DNA of 64,000 nt from Silanimonas sp. (GTDB lineage: Bacteria; Pseudomonadota; Gammaproteobacteria; Xanthomonadales; Xanthomonadaceae), in assembly GCF_027531545.1 (NCBI RefSeq), contig NZ_JAPZSC010000025.1:20854-84853 (forward strand), in the 5' to 3' direction. The position numbers were made by a program, and so were the translations under genes. The notes under the pieces were generated by a model. The model had not been told where the DNA came from and ran no database searches. It saw only the letters and a program-made list of their open reading frames with translations. Shown one piece after another: positions 56,720 to 63,694 of the stretch; position 1 is the first letter of the stretch, and each line of letters starts with the position of its first letter.

Positions 56720-57538
56720 TCAGCGCGTGGCCAGCAGCGGTGCGGACGCCGGCTCGACACCCGCCGCCAGCGCCGCCAGCTCCCCCGAGGCCTGCATGGC
56801 CTCGAGCGCCGCCGCCAGGCGCGGTGCGAGCGCCGCATGGCGTCGGTGCAGGCCGTGGTAGGCGAGTTGCTCGCACAGCGTGGCCTGCGCCACGACGTTC
56901 CGAAGCCCGAGCTGGGCCGTGTGCCGGCGCTGGTTCAGCGGGGCATCCACCACCACGTCCAGCCGGCCGGCGGCCAGCATCCGGTAAAGCTGGGTGCCGC
57001 TGGTCACTTCGGTCACGCGGTCGAGGCCCGCCACCAACCGCTGGGACTGCAGCAGCCCGCGCACGATCCCCACCCGGCGGCCACGAAGGTCGCCCACGAC
57101 GCGCACCGTGAAGCCGGCGTCCGCGCGGACGTAGGCCACCAGGGACACCTGCATCAGCGGCGGCCCCACCCGCAGGAGGGCCGGATGGGCCTCGAAGTAG
57201 GGGCCGATGCGCGCCACTTCGCCGTCCAGCAGTCCGGCGTCCAGGCGCTGCGAGGCTCGCGGGGCCGGGAGGGGCTCCACGTGGAGCGCCAGCCCCGCCC
57301 GTGCATAGGCCCGCTGCAGGATTGCTTCAGCCGTGTCCGATGCGGCGGAGTCGTCGGCCCCCGCGACGTGCAGCGTGGCGGGCGCGTCAGGAGGGGGCGG
57401 CGAGGACGGGGCCGCGCCCCCGGCGAGTCCCGGCAGCAGGGCCAGGATCAGGCCGAAGGTCCGCCAACCGCCGCCCAGACAGGACACGGCCTCCGGCCGG
57501 TGCGGGCGGGGTTGGCAGTAGCAGACAGGGGAGGGCAT
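56720..57538 (-). CDS. Periplasmic substrate-binding domain protein (amino acid ABC type)
   Basis: 272-residue exported type-2 periplasmic binding protein. A hydrophobic segment at about residues 26-42 is the likely signal peptide. The fold is recognisable from LQRAYARAGLALHVEPLPAPRASQRLDAG, the hinge VGDLRGRRVGIVRGLL and TSGTQLYRMLAAGRLDVVVDAPL. No permease or ATPase gene is next to it. The 18-residue start (MPSPVCYCQP) looks unusual. It is downstream of intI. Confidence 0.75.
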   Translation of the reverse strand: MPSPVCYCQPRPHRPEAVSCLGGGWRTFGLILALLPGLAGGAAPSSPPPPDAPATLHVAGADDSAASDTAEAILQRAYARAGLALHVEPLPAPRASQRLDAGLLDGEVARIGPYFEAHPALLRVGPPLMQVSLVAYVRADAGFTVRVVGDLRGRRVGIVRGLLQSQRLVAGLDRVTEVTSGTQLYRMLAAGRLDVVVDAPLNQRRHTAQLGLRNVVAQATLCEQLAYHGLHRRHAALAPRLAAALEAMQASGELAALAAGVEPASAPLLATR

Positions 57539-57613
57539 GCCGCAGCCTTTGTCGTCGACGTTGACTCGCGTCCGAAGTGTCCCGGCGCCGCGGCCCGGGC
57601 GGCATCGGGAAAA

Positions 57614-58636
57614 TCAGCGATCCAAGGGGCTGAGCACCCCCCCGGCGCCCCGGTTCAGCACGTGCGTGTAGATCTGGGTGGTCTTCACGTCGCGATGGCC
57701 GAGCAGCTCCTGCACCGTGCGGATGTCGGCGCCGGACTCCAGCAGGTGGGTGGCGAAACTGTGGCGCAGCGTGTGGCAGGTCACGGGCTTCGGGATGCCC
57801 GCCTCGACGCGGGCGCGCTTCACCGCCGCCTGCAGCACCTTCTCGTCGAGGTGGTGGCGACGCTCGATGCCGGTGCGCGGGTCCTTCGAGCGCCGCGACG
57901 CCGGGAACACGTACTGCCACACCCAGTCCTCGCCGGCGTTCGGGTACTTGCGCGCCAAGGCGTTCGGCAACCACACCGAGCCGAAGCCAGCCTCGAGATC
58001 GCGCGCATGCTCGACCCGCGCGTCCTCCATCTGCCGGCGCAGCGGCTCGGCCAACTTCGAGGGCAGCATCGTGTGTCGATCCTTGTTGCCCTTGCCCGAG
58101 CGCACCGTGATCTCCCAGCGCTCGAAGTCGACATCCTTCACCCGCAAACGGATGACCTCCATCAGGCGAAGGCCCGAGCCGTAGAGCAGCGAGGCCATCA
58201 GCCACTCGCGGCCCTGCATCCGCGAGAGCAGGCGCACCACCTCCCCGCGCGAGAGCACCACCGGCACGCGCAAACTGCGCTTCGCCCGCACCACGTCGTC
58301 CAACCACTCCGGCGACATCCCCAGCAGCTCGCGGTACAAAAAGAGCAAGGCCGATAGCGCCTGCGACTGCGTGCTCGCCGACACCCGGCCCTCCACCGCC
58401 AGCCGAGTGAGGAATGCGCCCATCGCTCGCCCGTCCATTTCTTTAGGGTGTCTTCGCCCGTTCTCAGCGATATACCGGCGAATCCACCCCAGATACGCAT
58501 GCTCGGTCCGAATGCTGTAGTGCTTCGTCCTCAACATGAGGCGAACCGCGTCGATCACCTCCCTTGGCGTCGCCGCACTAAGCGCCACTTCCCGAGGGTC
58601 CTTTAGCACCCCCGACTCGCCACCCGATTTTTTCAT
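57614..58636 (-). CDS. intI: Integron integrase (tyrosine recombinase)
   Basis: 340-residue IntI that recombines attC and attI sites. The catalytic set is complete: Arg157 (SGLRLME), Lys185 (GKGNKDR), His288 and Arg291 (TCHTLRHSF), His314 (LLGHRDVK), and nucleophile Tyr323 ([10 protein letters not shown]). The IntI-only extra patch is present at about residues 216-258 ([35 protein letters not shown]). Start ATG 58636; an ATG at 58657 could add seven residues. No frameshift or truncation, so it should be active. It points away from the cassette array, as in other integrons. Confidence 0.97.
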   Translation of the reverse strand: MKKSGGESGVLKDPREVALSAATPREVIDAVRLMLRTKHYSIRTEHAYLGWIRRYIAENGRRHPKEMDGRAMGAFLTRLAVEGRVSASTQSQALSALLFLYRELLGMSPEWLDDVVRAKRSLRVPVVLSRGEVVRLLSRMQGREWLMASLLYGSGLRLMEVIRLRVKDVDFERWEITVRSGKGNKDRHTMLPSKLAEPLRRQMEDARVEHARDLEAGFGSVWLPNALARKYPNAGEDWVWQYVFPASRRSKDPRTGIERRHHLDEKVLQAAVKRARVEAGIPKPVTCHTLRHSFATHLLESGADIRTVQELLGHRDVKTTQIYTHVLNRGAGGVLSPLDR

Positions 58637-58741
58637 CCCGGTATTCCCACCGCGCATTCCGTCGCTGTGGGCACAAGGGTGGCGGGTCCGCACCCCCTCA
58701 ACCATCGGATATCGTGTTGATGCAGCGTAGGATTTCGGCCG

Positions 58742-58809
58742 TTGACCGAGCCGCAGTGGCCCTTCAGGCTTCTGCTACACCCCCCATTGGGGTACACAAG
58801 TAGTTAGGC
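58742..58809 (+). other. Probable attI primary site
   Basis: The stretch between intI and the first cassette ends with GTTAGGC (58803-58809), the crossover core before cassette 1, which starts TTAGGCCGC at 58804. CCCCATTGGGG (58781-58791) is a small palindrome. The left limit of attI is not determinable by eye. A weak TTGACC (58742-58747) has no good -10 partner at 17 bases. Confidence 0.6.
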
Positions 58810-58815
58810 CGCGGC

Positions 58816-59127
58816 ATGACTTCCTCGCCAATCGCGAAAAAGCTACGACGAATGGGGATGGGCGCGGTGCTGTTCGCGCTCATCCTCATTGGATTGGCAG
58901 CGGCATTCCCAAGCGCCTCACCTCCGGCCGTTGCCCTCATCGTCCTTGGCGCGCTGTTCTCACTCGCATTCGGCATCTTCGGCGAGCCCCTTCGCTTCGT
59001 TCTTTGGCGAGACGGCGGTCGTGCTGGTATCTGGTTCTCGTGCTTTGTTTCCGTGGTGTGCGCTGCGATGGCACTTTGCCTTGCCTGGGTGCTTCATACA
59101 TGGCCACTGGTGCACACTGCGGCCTAA
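58816..59127 (+). CDS. Cassette C1: small membrane protein
   Basis: 103-residue protein, not recognised. Three hydrophobic segments (about residues 16-33, 37-57 and 71-93) suggest an integral membrane protein. The ATG is 12 bases after the cassette start and there is no clear Shine-Dalgarno. The stop codon is the TAA inside the R'' core of attC1, typical of compact cassettes. Confidence 0.7.
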   Translation: MTSSPIAKKLRRMGMGAVLFALILIGLAAAFPSASPPAVALIVLGALFSLAFGIFGEPLRFVLWRDGGRAGIWFSCFVSVVCAAMALCLAWVLHTWPLVHTAA

Positions 59128-59194
59128 CATTTCGCTCAAGCGGACCAATCAATCGCTTCGCGATTGATCTGGCCGCTTAGCTCTAGCGTTAGGT
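59122..59194 (+). repeat. attC site of C1
   Basis: 73-base attC: core GCCTAAC (59122-59128), pairing arms AGCGG/CCGCT, central stem AATCGC-TTC-GCGATT, and the other core GTTAGGT (59188-59194). Stem type A (CCA plus ATCAATCG); the unpaired base opposite the A bulge is G in the paired view, unlike the other type A sites. Confidence 0.95.
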
Positions 59195-59210
59195 GCCCAA
59201 GGATGAACCG

Positions 59211-59444
59211 GTGTCGCAAGGACTCATGAAGACAGTAGCCACTCTGCTCATCACCTTTCTACTGGCCTTTCCGCTGATGCTGTTCAACTTCGGGTTCGCG
59301 CATCAGCGCGCAAGCGACGTCTCGTGGTCGACATCAATTCGAGTGGTGGCTGCCAAGAGTGCGTTCGCTGCATTCGTCGTCTGCGGCGCGGTATTTGTGG
59401 GCATCAAGTTCGGCGATGAGCGCGATGAATCGCAAGACAACTAG
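59211..59444 (+). CDS. Cassette C2: small membrane protein
   Basis: 77 residues from GTG 59211 (after AAGGA, 7 bases away); GTG 59193 and ATG 59226 are alternative starts. Two hydrophobic segments (TVATLLITFLLAFPLMLF and AKSAFAAFVVCGAVFVGI) predict two membrane helices and a charged tail ending DERDESQDN. No known family. Typical small cassette membrane protein. Confidence 0.65.
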   Translation: MSQGLMKTVATLLITFLLAFPLMLFNFGFAHQRASDVSWSTSIRVVAAKSAFAAFVVCGAVFVGIKFGDERDESQDN

Positions 59445-59464
59445 GCCTCGCTCTGGCAGGCTGC

Positions 59465-59537
59465 ACCTAACTATTCGCTCAAGCGGACAGTCCAATCGCT
59501 TCGCGATTGGAGCTGCCGCTTAGCTCAGACGTTAGGC
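59465..59537 (+). repeat. attC site of C2
   Basis: 73-base attC, core ACCTAAC (59465-59471) and GTTAGGC (59531-59537). Stem type B: CAG plus TCCAATCG paired with CGATTGGA plus CTG. Confidence 0.95.
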
Positions 59538-59562
59538 GCTTCAAGAAGGAAAGTTCTAGGCA

Positions 59563-59784
59563 ATGAAGGGATTTCTACCGACAGCGCATCAAGCCAAGCG
59601 CCTCATGCTTATCGGGCTTGCTGCTGTATTGCTCTCGGCGGTCCTTCGCGAGGGCGTTTCTGGCATCGCCCTCGGCGTCGGCTGCGTCCTCATCACCATC
59701 GGATTCCTCTGCAACGGCTTCGCGGCCCTGCTCGGGCGTTCGGAGTCTTCGGAGGCGTCTCGCGATGAGCAGGCGCCTAACTAG
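59563..59784 (+). CDS. Cassette C3: small membrane protein
   Basis: 73-residue protein with two hydrophobic segments (MLIGLAAVLLSAVL and ALGVGCVLITIGFLCNGFAAL). Not recognised. The stop TAG lies at the left edge of attC3. A GAAGGAAAG stretch (59545-59553) precedes the start as ribosome site. Confidence 0.65.
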   Translation: MKGFLPTAHQAKRLMLIGLAAVLLSAVLREGVSGIALGVGCVLITIGFLCNGFAALLGRSESSEASRDEQAPN

Positions 59785-59847
59785 TCACTCAAGCGGACCA
59801 ATCAATCGCTTCGCGATTGATGTGGCCGCTTAGTTCCAGCGTTAGGC
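59775..59847 (+). repeat. attC site of C3
   Basis: 73-base attC, cores GCCTAAC (59775-59781) and GTTAGGC (59841-59847), stem type A with two small changes (AGTCACTC on the left, TAGTTCC on the right). Confidence 0.95.
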
Positions 59848-59862
59848 CCATTGGAGGGTGCC

Positions 59863-60138
59863 ATGCGGTTAAAGATTCTTCTCGCGATTGTGTTGCTTGC
59901 TGGGTGTGCCGGCACTTCGAAGCAGCCTCACGGCAGCATTGCTTGGGTTCCTGAGTGCCGGGCCGTTGGTTGCGAGGAGCCCAATGCTGGTGTGGTCGCT
60001 CCCGACGGCGCTGTGCTCTCGTTTAATCAATGCATCGAAGGTGTTGATCGAGCCTATAGGTATCGTCGAGCACAGGGCTCATGGGTCATGACGGCATTCT
60101 CTGCATCGGCTTCGGGATGCTCGGATGCCACCGAGTAG
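59863..60138 (+). CDS. Cassette C4: small lipoprotein
   Basis: 91-residue exported lipoprotein: a lipobox LLAGC with Cys15 after a short hydrophobic signal. The mature part has four more Cys (CRAVGCEEPN, QCIEG and a final SGC), possibly disulfide-bonded. ATG 59863 follows a GGAGGG site; TTG 59851 is less likely. No family recognised. Confidence 0.7.
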   Translation: MRLKILLAIVLLAGCAGTSKQPHGSIAWVPECRAVGCEEPNAGVVAPDGAVLSFNQCIEGVDRAYRYRRAQGSWVMTAFSASASGCSDATE

Positions 60139-60155
60139 GCTAACCATAAATGTGG

Positions 60156-60228
60156 GCCTAACATTTCGCTCAAGCGGACAGTCCAATCGCTTCGCGATTG
60201 GAGCTGCCGCTTAGCTCAGACGTTAGGG
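60156..60228 (+). repeat. attC site of C4
   Basis: 73-base attC, cores GCCTAAC (60156-60162) and GTTAGGG (60222-60228), stem type B. Confidence 0.95.
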
Positions 60229-60231
60229 CCC

Positions 60232-60531
60232 ATGAAGCAGTTCGTCCTTTCCGATCAATCTAATGAGCAAGAGGGGCCGATTTACGCGCACCTTGAGCCA
60301 ATCGTTGATGCATTGCTCAAGGCTGGCAACAAGCTTTCCCGGCGTCAGCGCTGGGGCAGTACGAAGGAGGGCTTCGTCTGTTACTTGGAGGGGCCGATCG
60401 ACTTCGCATCGGTTCGCAGGGACTTCGTCATTCCAGAGTCCATTGTTCTCTCCGAGCAAAAGAACCTCATCGCTTGCGCAAAGACCTGGGCGACGATATA
60501 CGGCAGCATTCCGCGAAGGGGCGATTTGTGA
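60232..60531 (+). CDS. Cassette C5: unknown soluble protein
   Basis: 99-residue acidic soluble protein, not recognised. It starts MKQFVLSDQSNEQEGPIYAHLEPIVDALL and has no membrane segment. The ATG is 9 bases from the cassette start with no ribosome site (TTAGGGCCC then ATG), a leaderless-like arrangement. GC content is lower than in the chromosome, so it likely came from elsewhere. Confidence 0.7.
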   Translation: MKQFVLSDQSNEQEGPIYAHLEPIVDALLKAGNKLSRRQRWGSTKEGFVCYLEGPIDFASVRRDFVIPESIVLSEQKNLIACAKTWATIYGSIPRRGDL

Positions 60532-60534
60532 TTG

Positions 60535-60607
60535 CCCTAACTATTCGTTCAAGCGGACAGTCCAATCGCTTCGCGATTGGAGCTGCCGCTTAACTCACGC
60601 GTTAGCC
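60535..60607 (+). repeat. attC site of C5
   Basis: 73-base attC, cores CCCTAAC (60535-60541) and GTTAGCC (60601-60607), stem type B, with GTTCAAG in the left arm and TTAACTC in the right arm as small variants. Confidence 0.95.
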
Positions 60608-60611
60608 CCCA

Positions 60612-61169
60612 ATGCACCCAACCGCCACCGTGATTGTTGAGACACCTCTTGGTCCGCTCGAGTGCAGCGTGAGGGACCGCGACGGACGCCTCGTTTCTGA
60701 TGGCGCTACGCTCCGGGTTGTCTCATGCAACGGTGTGCCACGTCGGATCGACGTGGGCGCGTATGACGTAATTGGTGTGCTTCTATCGCTTTCGCCATCA
60801 CAAGATCTTGAGGGCCTATCCTTTTCGTGCTCTTGGATCAATTCAGCTGTTGCGCCAGGCGAGCCCGACAATGGTGAGTGGGTTGATGCTCAGTACTGGG
60901 AGGTTGGGGACTGGGTTCTACTAATCGGAACAGAAGACTTCGATGTTCTATCGGGCCGTCTTCCCCATTGCGGCTTTCGAGAGGACGACTACCCAACGTT
61001 GTTTCTTCCAAGCGCACTGGAGGTCCGGATTCCGCACGTACCTTCTGGTCAGGCGTCTACGTTCCACTTTGTAATTGCCGCGGGGCCGGGTTCTAATGCC
61101 GAGGAGCGCTTTTCGGCATGGGCTGCAGCTGATCTCCGTCATGAACAGCTGCTCGCAATCGCCTCCTGA
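60612..61169 (+). CDS. Cassette C6: unknown protein
   Basis: 185-residue soluble protein, not recognised. It looks beta-rich with aromatic-acidic segments (DAQYWEVGDWVLLIGTEDFD, REDDYPTLFLPSALEVRIP) and ends with a helical AAADLRHEQLLAIAS. It is the largest of the unrecognised cassette proteins. ATG 60612 is 10 bases from the cassette start, with no Shine-Dalgarno. Codon use differs from the neighbours. I cannot assign function. Confidence 0.72.
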   Translation: MHPTATVIVETPLGPLECSVRDRDGRLVSDGATLRVVSCNGVPRRIDVGAYDVIGVLLSLSPSQDLEGLSFSCSWINSAVAPGEPDNGEWVDAQYWEVGDWVLLIGTEDFDVLSGRLPHCGFREDDYPTLFLPSALEVRIPHVPSGQASTFHFVIAAGPGSNAEERFSAWAAADLRHEQLLAIAS

Positions 61170-61175
61170 AATGGG

Positions 61176-61248
61176 GGCTAACTACTCGCTCAAGCGGACC
61201 AATCAATCGCTTCGCGATTGATGTGGCCGCTTAGCTCGATCGTTAGGC
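61176..61248 (+). repeat. attC site of C6
   Basis: 73-base attC, cores GGCTAAC (61176-61182) and GTTAGGC (61242-61248), stem type A. Confidence 0.95.
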
Positions 61249-61268
61249 GCGCTTTGAGAGGTCACGAC

Positions 61269-61547
61269 ATGGACCCTGACGACATCGTGCAAATCAATCG
61301 CGAGGACCTGACAAGGTGGGCAGATTCGTGCCTCCACGTGAATCATCTCGGGACCCTCGCCAGCCGAGCACTGTCAGAGGGAGACTTGCCTCGGGCTGAG
61401 GAGTTGGTAGAGCGCGCACGCAAGCGTGCCTTCCTCCTACTCAACGAGTTGTTCGCAAACGGTGCGCAAAAACCCGTCGGCTATGCCGAGCCGGAAAGCG
61501 CGCCTAACATTTCGCTCAAGCGGACCAATCAATCGCTTCGCGATTGA
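61269..61547 (+). CDS. Cassette C7: unknown protein with attC-encoded C-terminus
   Basis: 92-residue helical protein (MDPDDIVQINREDLTRWADSC start, RAEELVERARKRAFLLLNELF). The last 14 or so residues (NISLKRTNQSLRD) are encoded by the first part of attC7, so the stop is inside the recombination site. Start ATG 61269 follows GAGAGGTCACGAC. Not recognised. Confidence 0.65.
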   Translation: MDPDDIVQINREDLTRWADSCLHVNHLGTLASRALSEGDLPRAEELVERARKRAFLLLNELFANGAQKPVGYAEPESAPNISLKRTNQSLRD

Positions 61548-61574
61548 TGTGGCCGCTTAGCTCCAGCGTTAGGC
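61502..61574 (+). repeat. attC site of C7
   Basis: 73-base attC, cores GCCTAAC (61502-61508) and GTTAGGC (61568-61574), stem type A. Confidence 0.95.
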
Positions 61575-61575
61575 C

Positions 61576-62004
61576 TCAGCCCACGATCCGGACATAGCCC
61601 GGCATCGAAGAGATTCCGTTCGTTACGTTCGTCTCTTGCCCAATCCGCAGTTGCCGCGCGCTCTTGTACGCCTGCTCGGTCGCAAAGAGTACGTATCCGC
61701 TCGGGTCAAACAATGCGCCAGGGAAGCGCTCCAAGTTGTTGTACCAAGTGCCTTCCCGGTGATAAAGCGCATGCTTCGCACCTACGCCCCAAAGCTCGTT
61801 TAGCTTGCGTCCGGAGAGCTGTTTGCTTGTCGGTACTGGCCGCTTCATTGGATTGCTTTCCTTGGCTGTTGCTCGGGTCACCGCTGCATCGGGGCCGGTG
61901 AGCCCGGCCACCCTGCGTAGCACGGAGTTCGGAGTGTCCTCAAATGGCCGAGCCTGCTTCTGCAACCACGCGTATACCTCGTCGTCTACTCTCAGGGTGG
62001 GCAT
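61576..62004 (-). CDS. Cassette C8: inverted gene, ribbon-helix-helix-like regulator
   Basis: 142-residue protein encoded against the array direction. The N-terminus MPTLRVDDEVYAWLQKQARP followed by DTPNSVLRRVAGL resembles a ribbon-helix-helix DNA-binding domain (SeqA-like start). The C-terminal part has HREGTWYNNLERFPGALFD and NGISSMPGYVRIVG, a family-like block I do not identify. The stop is 8 bases from the cassette edge. ATG 62004 is preceded by AGGA, and a promoter with an operator palindrome lies just upstream (62021-62066). Confidence 0.72.
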   Translation of the reverse strand: MPTLRVDDEVYAWLQKQARPFEDTPNSVLRRVAGLTGPDAAVTRATAKESNPMKRPVPTSKQLSGRKLNELWGVGAKHALYHREGTWYNNLERFPGALFDPSGYVLFATEQAYKSARQLRIGQETNVTNGISSMPGYVRIVG

Positions 62005-62020
62005 CGGCCAATCCTCACAA

Positions 62021-62066
62021 TGTCACAGTGTGACACTGTTCTACGCCGGCACCTGTGGCGTGTCAA
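62021..62066 (-). promoter_or_regulatory. Promoter and palindromic operator of inverted cassette C8
   Basis: On the reverse strand, TTGACA (62061-62066) and TAGAAC (62038-62043) are 17 bases apart, a near-consensus promoter. The palindrome TGTCAC-AGT-GTGACA (62021-62035) lies just downstream of the -10, across the transcription start. It is most likely bound by the C8 protein itself, giving autoregulation. Spacing and symmetry are read directly; binding is inferred. Confidence 0.7.
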
Positions 62067-62100
62067 GCACCAGCCTTAGGCCTCTGTGAGGCAAACTGAG

Positions 62101-62173
62101 GCCTAACATTTCGCTCAAGCGGACCAATCAATCGCTTCGCGATTGATGTGGCCGCTTAGCTCCAGCGTTAGGC
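62101..62173 (+). repeat. attC site of C8
   Basis: 73-base attC, cores GCCTAAC (62101-62107) and GTTAGGC (62167-62173), stem type A. It borders the promoter region of the inverted gene. Confidence 0.95.
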
Positions 62174-62490
62174 GTCGCAAACAGGCATGTTCATTAGGGC
62201 TTGTAGCGCCTCGCTCCGAGCCGGTTTTCCGGGGAGCAAGCGTCCGCGCTGCGGTGCGGCTGCCCAGTCGGCGCGAAATGCCGGCCTGTTGCTCCACGGC
62301 GTTCCTGTTGCATCATCGCTTTCGCGCCGCATGGTCTGCCGGCATTGGCATCGTCAGTTGGCAGGCAGCAACCAATTTCGCGGGCTGTCAGTTCGGGCCA
62401 AGCAGCATCCGGCGTGAGCGACAGCCTAACAACTCGCTCAAGCGGACAGTCCAATCGCTTCGCGATTGGAGCTGCCGCTTAGCTCGATCG
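62168..62490 (+). other. Cassette C9: no convincing gene
   Basis: 323 bases, GC-rich. The only forward frame (62187-62417, MFIRACSASLRAG start) has an odd Arg/Ser-rich composition with no recognisable fold, and other frames run through attC. A hairpin, GCTCC/GGAGC with CCGG/CCGG (62213-62237), suggests structure. It may be an RNA-producing or cryptic cassette, or a decayed gene. Confidence 0.5.
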
Positions 62491-62496
62491 TTAGGC
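62424..62496 (+). repeat. attC site of C9
   Basis: 73-base attC, cores GCCTAAC (62424-62430) and GTTAGGC (62490-62496), stem type B. Confidence 0.95.
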
Positions 62497-62535
62497 ATGA
62501 ACTCGTTGGCAGCAATCGATAAGTCGAATCCATGA
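62497..62535 (+). CDS. Cassette C10: 12-codon leader ORF
   Basis: A 12-residue ORF (MNSLAAIDKSNP) that starts right after the attachment core (TTAGGC then ATG) and ends in ATGA overlapping the start of the hydrolase gene. Its position mirrors the start positions of other cassette genes. It likely works as a translational leader that lets ribosomes reinitiate on the hydrolase, as known for a small ORF near attI1 in class 1 integrons. Regulatory role is inferred. Confidence 0.5.
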   Translation: MNSLAAIDKSNP

Positions 62536-63344
62536 TCGCGACAACGCGCATCCAGAAGCTTGGACATCCAACGCTCGAGGTGACGAAGTACGGCGAGTGT
62601 CCTCGGGTGCTTTTCATTCATGGCTGTACGGAGACGTCGGCAATATGGCTCCCTGTGATGCAGGCGCTCGGCAATGCCGGTGTCGAAAGTGCCGCCTTAG
62701 ACTTGCGAGGTCATGGAGGGAGTGATGGCCATGAATCACTTCAGGAGGCGGGCATCGAAGACTATGTCGCAGACGCGCTGAGCACCCTCAACGCGATGCC
62801 ATCGCTTCGAATTGTTGTCGGTCATTCTATGGGTGGCTTGGTCACTCAGTTGCTCGCAGCAAAGGCCGACCTTGCATATGCAGTATTGATCGCTTCGTCG
62901 CCCGTTTTTGGCATGAGGGGCGACGGCATACGCATGGCTCGCAAGCATCCTTGGACGTTCCTCATGTCGTTCCTGCGGCGAAGTTTCAAACAGCTGTATG
63001 TGGATGAGCTTGTCACTAGGTCACTTCTCTTTCATTTGCGGACCCCGGCCACAACAGTTAGGCAGTTCATGTCCCAAGTACAGGAGGATTCCTGGCGTGC
63101 GGGGAACGAAATGAATTCGCTCCTTCCTGACCCACGGGCTGTGCGTTGCCCGATTACAGTGATTGGTGGTGCTGATGATTTCATGGTTTCAAGAGCCTCC
63201 ACTGACGCGACGGCATCTGCGTACGGTGTAGAGCCGATCTACCTTGAAGGGTGTGCACACATGGTCCCATTGGAGTCCGACCCTGTAATGCTTTCTCGAC
63301 TGATCATGTCCTCACCTCTTCGAGCGCAGCAAAACGATGCCTAA
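62532..63344 (+). CDS. Cassette C10: alpha/beta hydrolase
   Basis: 270-residue alpha/beta hydrolase. The oxyanion segment VLFIHGCTETSAIW, a GHSMGG nucleophile elbow (Ser about residue 98), Asp in VIGGADDFMVS and His in EGCAHMVPLE form a complete catalytic triad. Substrate is unknown. The stop (TAA) overlaps the first core of attC10. The gene is preceded by the coupled leader ORF and lacks its own ribosome site. Confidence 0.88.
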   Translation: MIATTRIQKLGHPTLEVTKYGECPRVLFIHGCTETSAIWLPVMQALGNAGVESAALDLRGHGGSDGHESLQEAGIEDYVADALSTLNAMPSLRIVVGHSMGGLVTQLLAAKADLAYAVLIASSPVFGMRGDGIRMARKHPWTFLMSFLRRSFKQLYVDELVTRSLLFHLRTPATTVRQFMSQVQEDSWRAGNEMNSLLPDPRAVRCPITVIGGADDFMVSRASTDATASAYGVEPIYLEGCAHMVPLESDPVMLSRLIMSSPLRAQQNDA

Positions 63345-63411
63345 CAACTCGCTCAAGCGGACCAATCAATCGCTTCGCGATTGATGTGGCCGCTTAGCTC
63401 CAGCGTTAGGC
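63339..63411 (+). repeat. attC site of C10
   Basis: 73-base attC, cores GCCTAAC (63339-63345) and GTTAGGC (63405-63411), stem type A. Confidence 0.95.
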
Positions 63412-63688
63412 GCTTGGTTCTAACGTGGTCTGAGGCGAGGTTCGTATCGGCAAGTGCGAGACTCCTCGCAGCCAGACTTCCCGCTCGCCCGCGCCGGTCA
63501 GCCTCGCGTCGCACTCAGGAACCAGCATCGAGTAGTCGGGAGCAGTGCCGGGCGGGCGCGGGCACCAACCAAGAGCCTCCACCATCCGGGTTGCTTCAAG
63601 TCCTCGCTCCGGGCAAATTGCGCCTAACTACTCGCTCAAGCGGACCAATCAATCGCTTCGCGATTGATGTGGCCGCTTAGCTCCAGCG
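63406..63688 (+). other. Cassette C11: no convincing gene
   Basis: 283 bases, the shortest cassette. No forward ATG frame of merit lies inside; an open frame without ATG (from TTG 63414) yields a low-complexity Arg/Ser/Ala-rich peptide that continues into attC11. GC-rich, possibly structured. A small-RNA cassette or a degenerate remnant is possible. Confidence 0.5.
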
Positions 63689-63694
63689 TTAGGC
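63622..63694 (+). repeat. attC site of C11
   Basis: 73-base attC, cores GCCTAAC (63622-63628) and GTTAGGC (63688-63694), stem type A. Confidence 0.95.

Noticed and set aside
58640..58803. LexA-box and cassette promoter in the intI-attI gap
   Set aside because: I see no CTG-N10-CAG or other SOS box by eye, and the TTGACC at 58742 has no acceptable -10 partner. Promoter mapping is needed before naming Pc or Pint.
62143..62535. Open frame from attC8 through C9 and attC9
   Set aside because: It begins in attC8 and crosses a second attC; only its last 13 codons coincide with the separate leader ORF of C10.
63381..63680. Open frame starting MMWPLSSSVRRL across attC10 and C11
   Set aside because: Its start codons are in the conserved attC, the same start appears in other attC copies, and the rest is low-complexity; not a supported gene.
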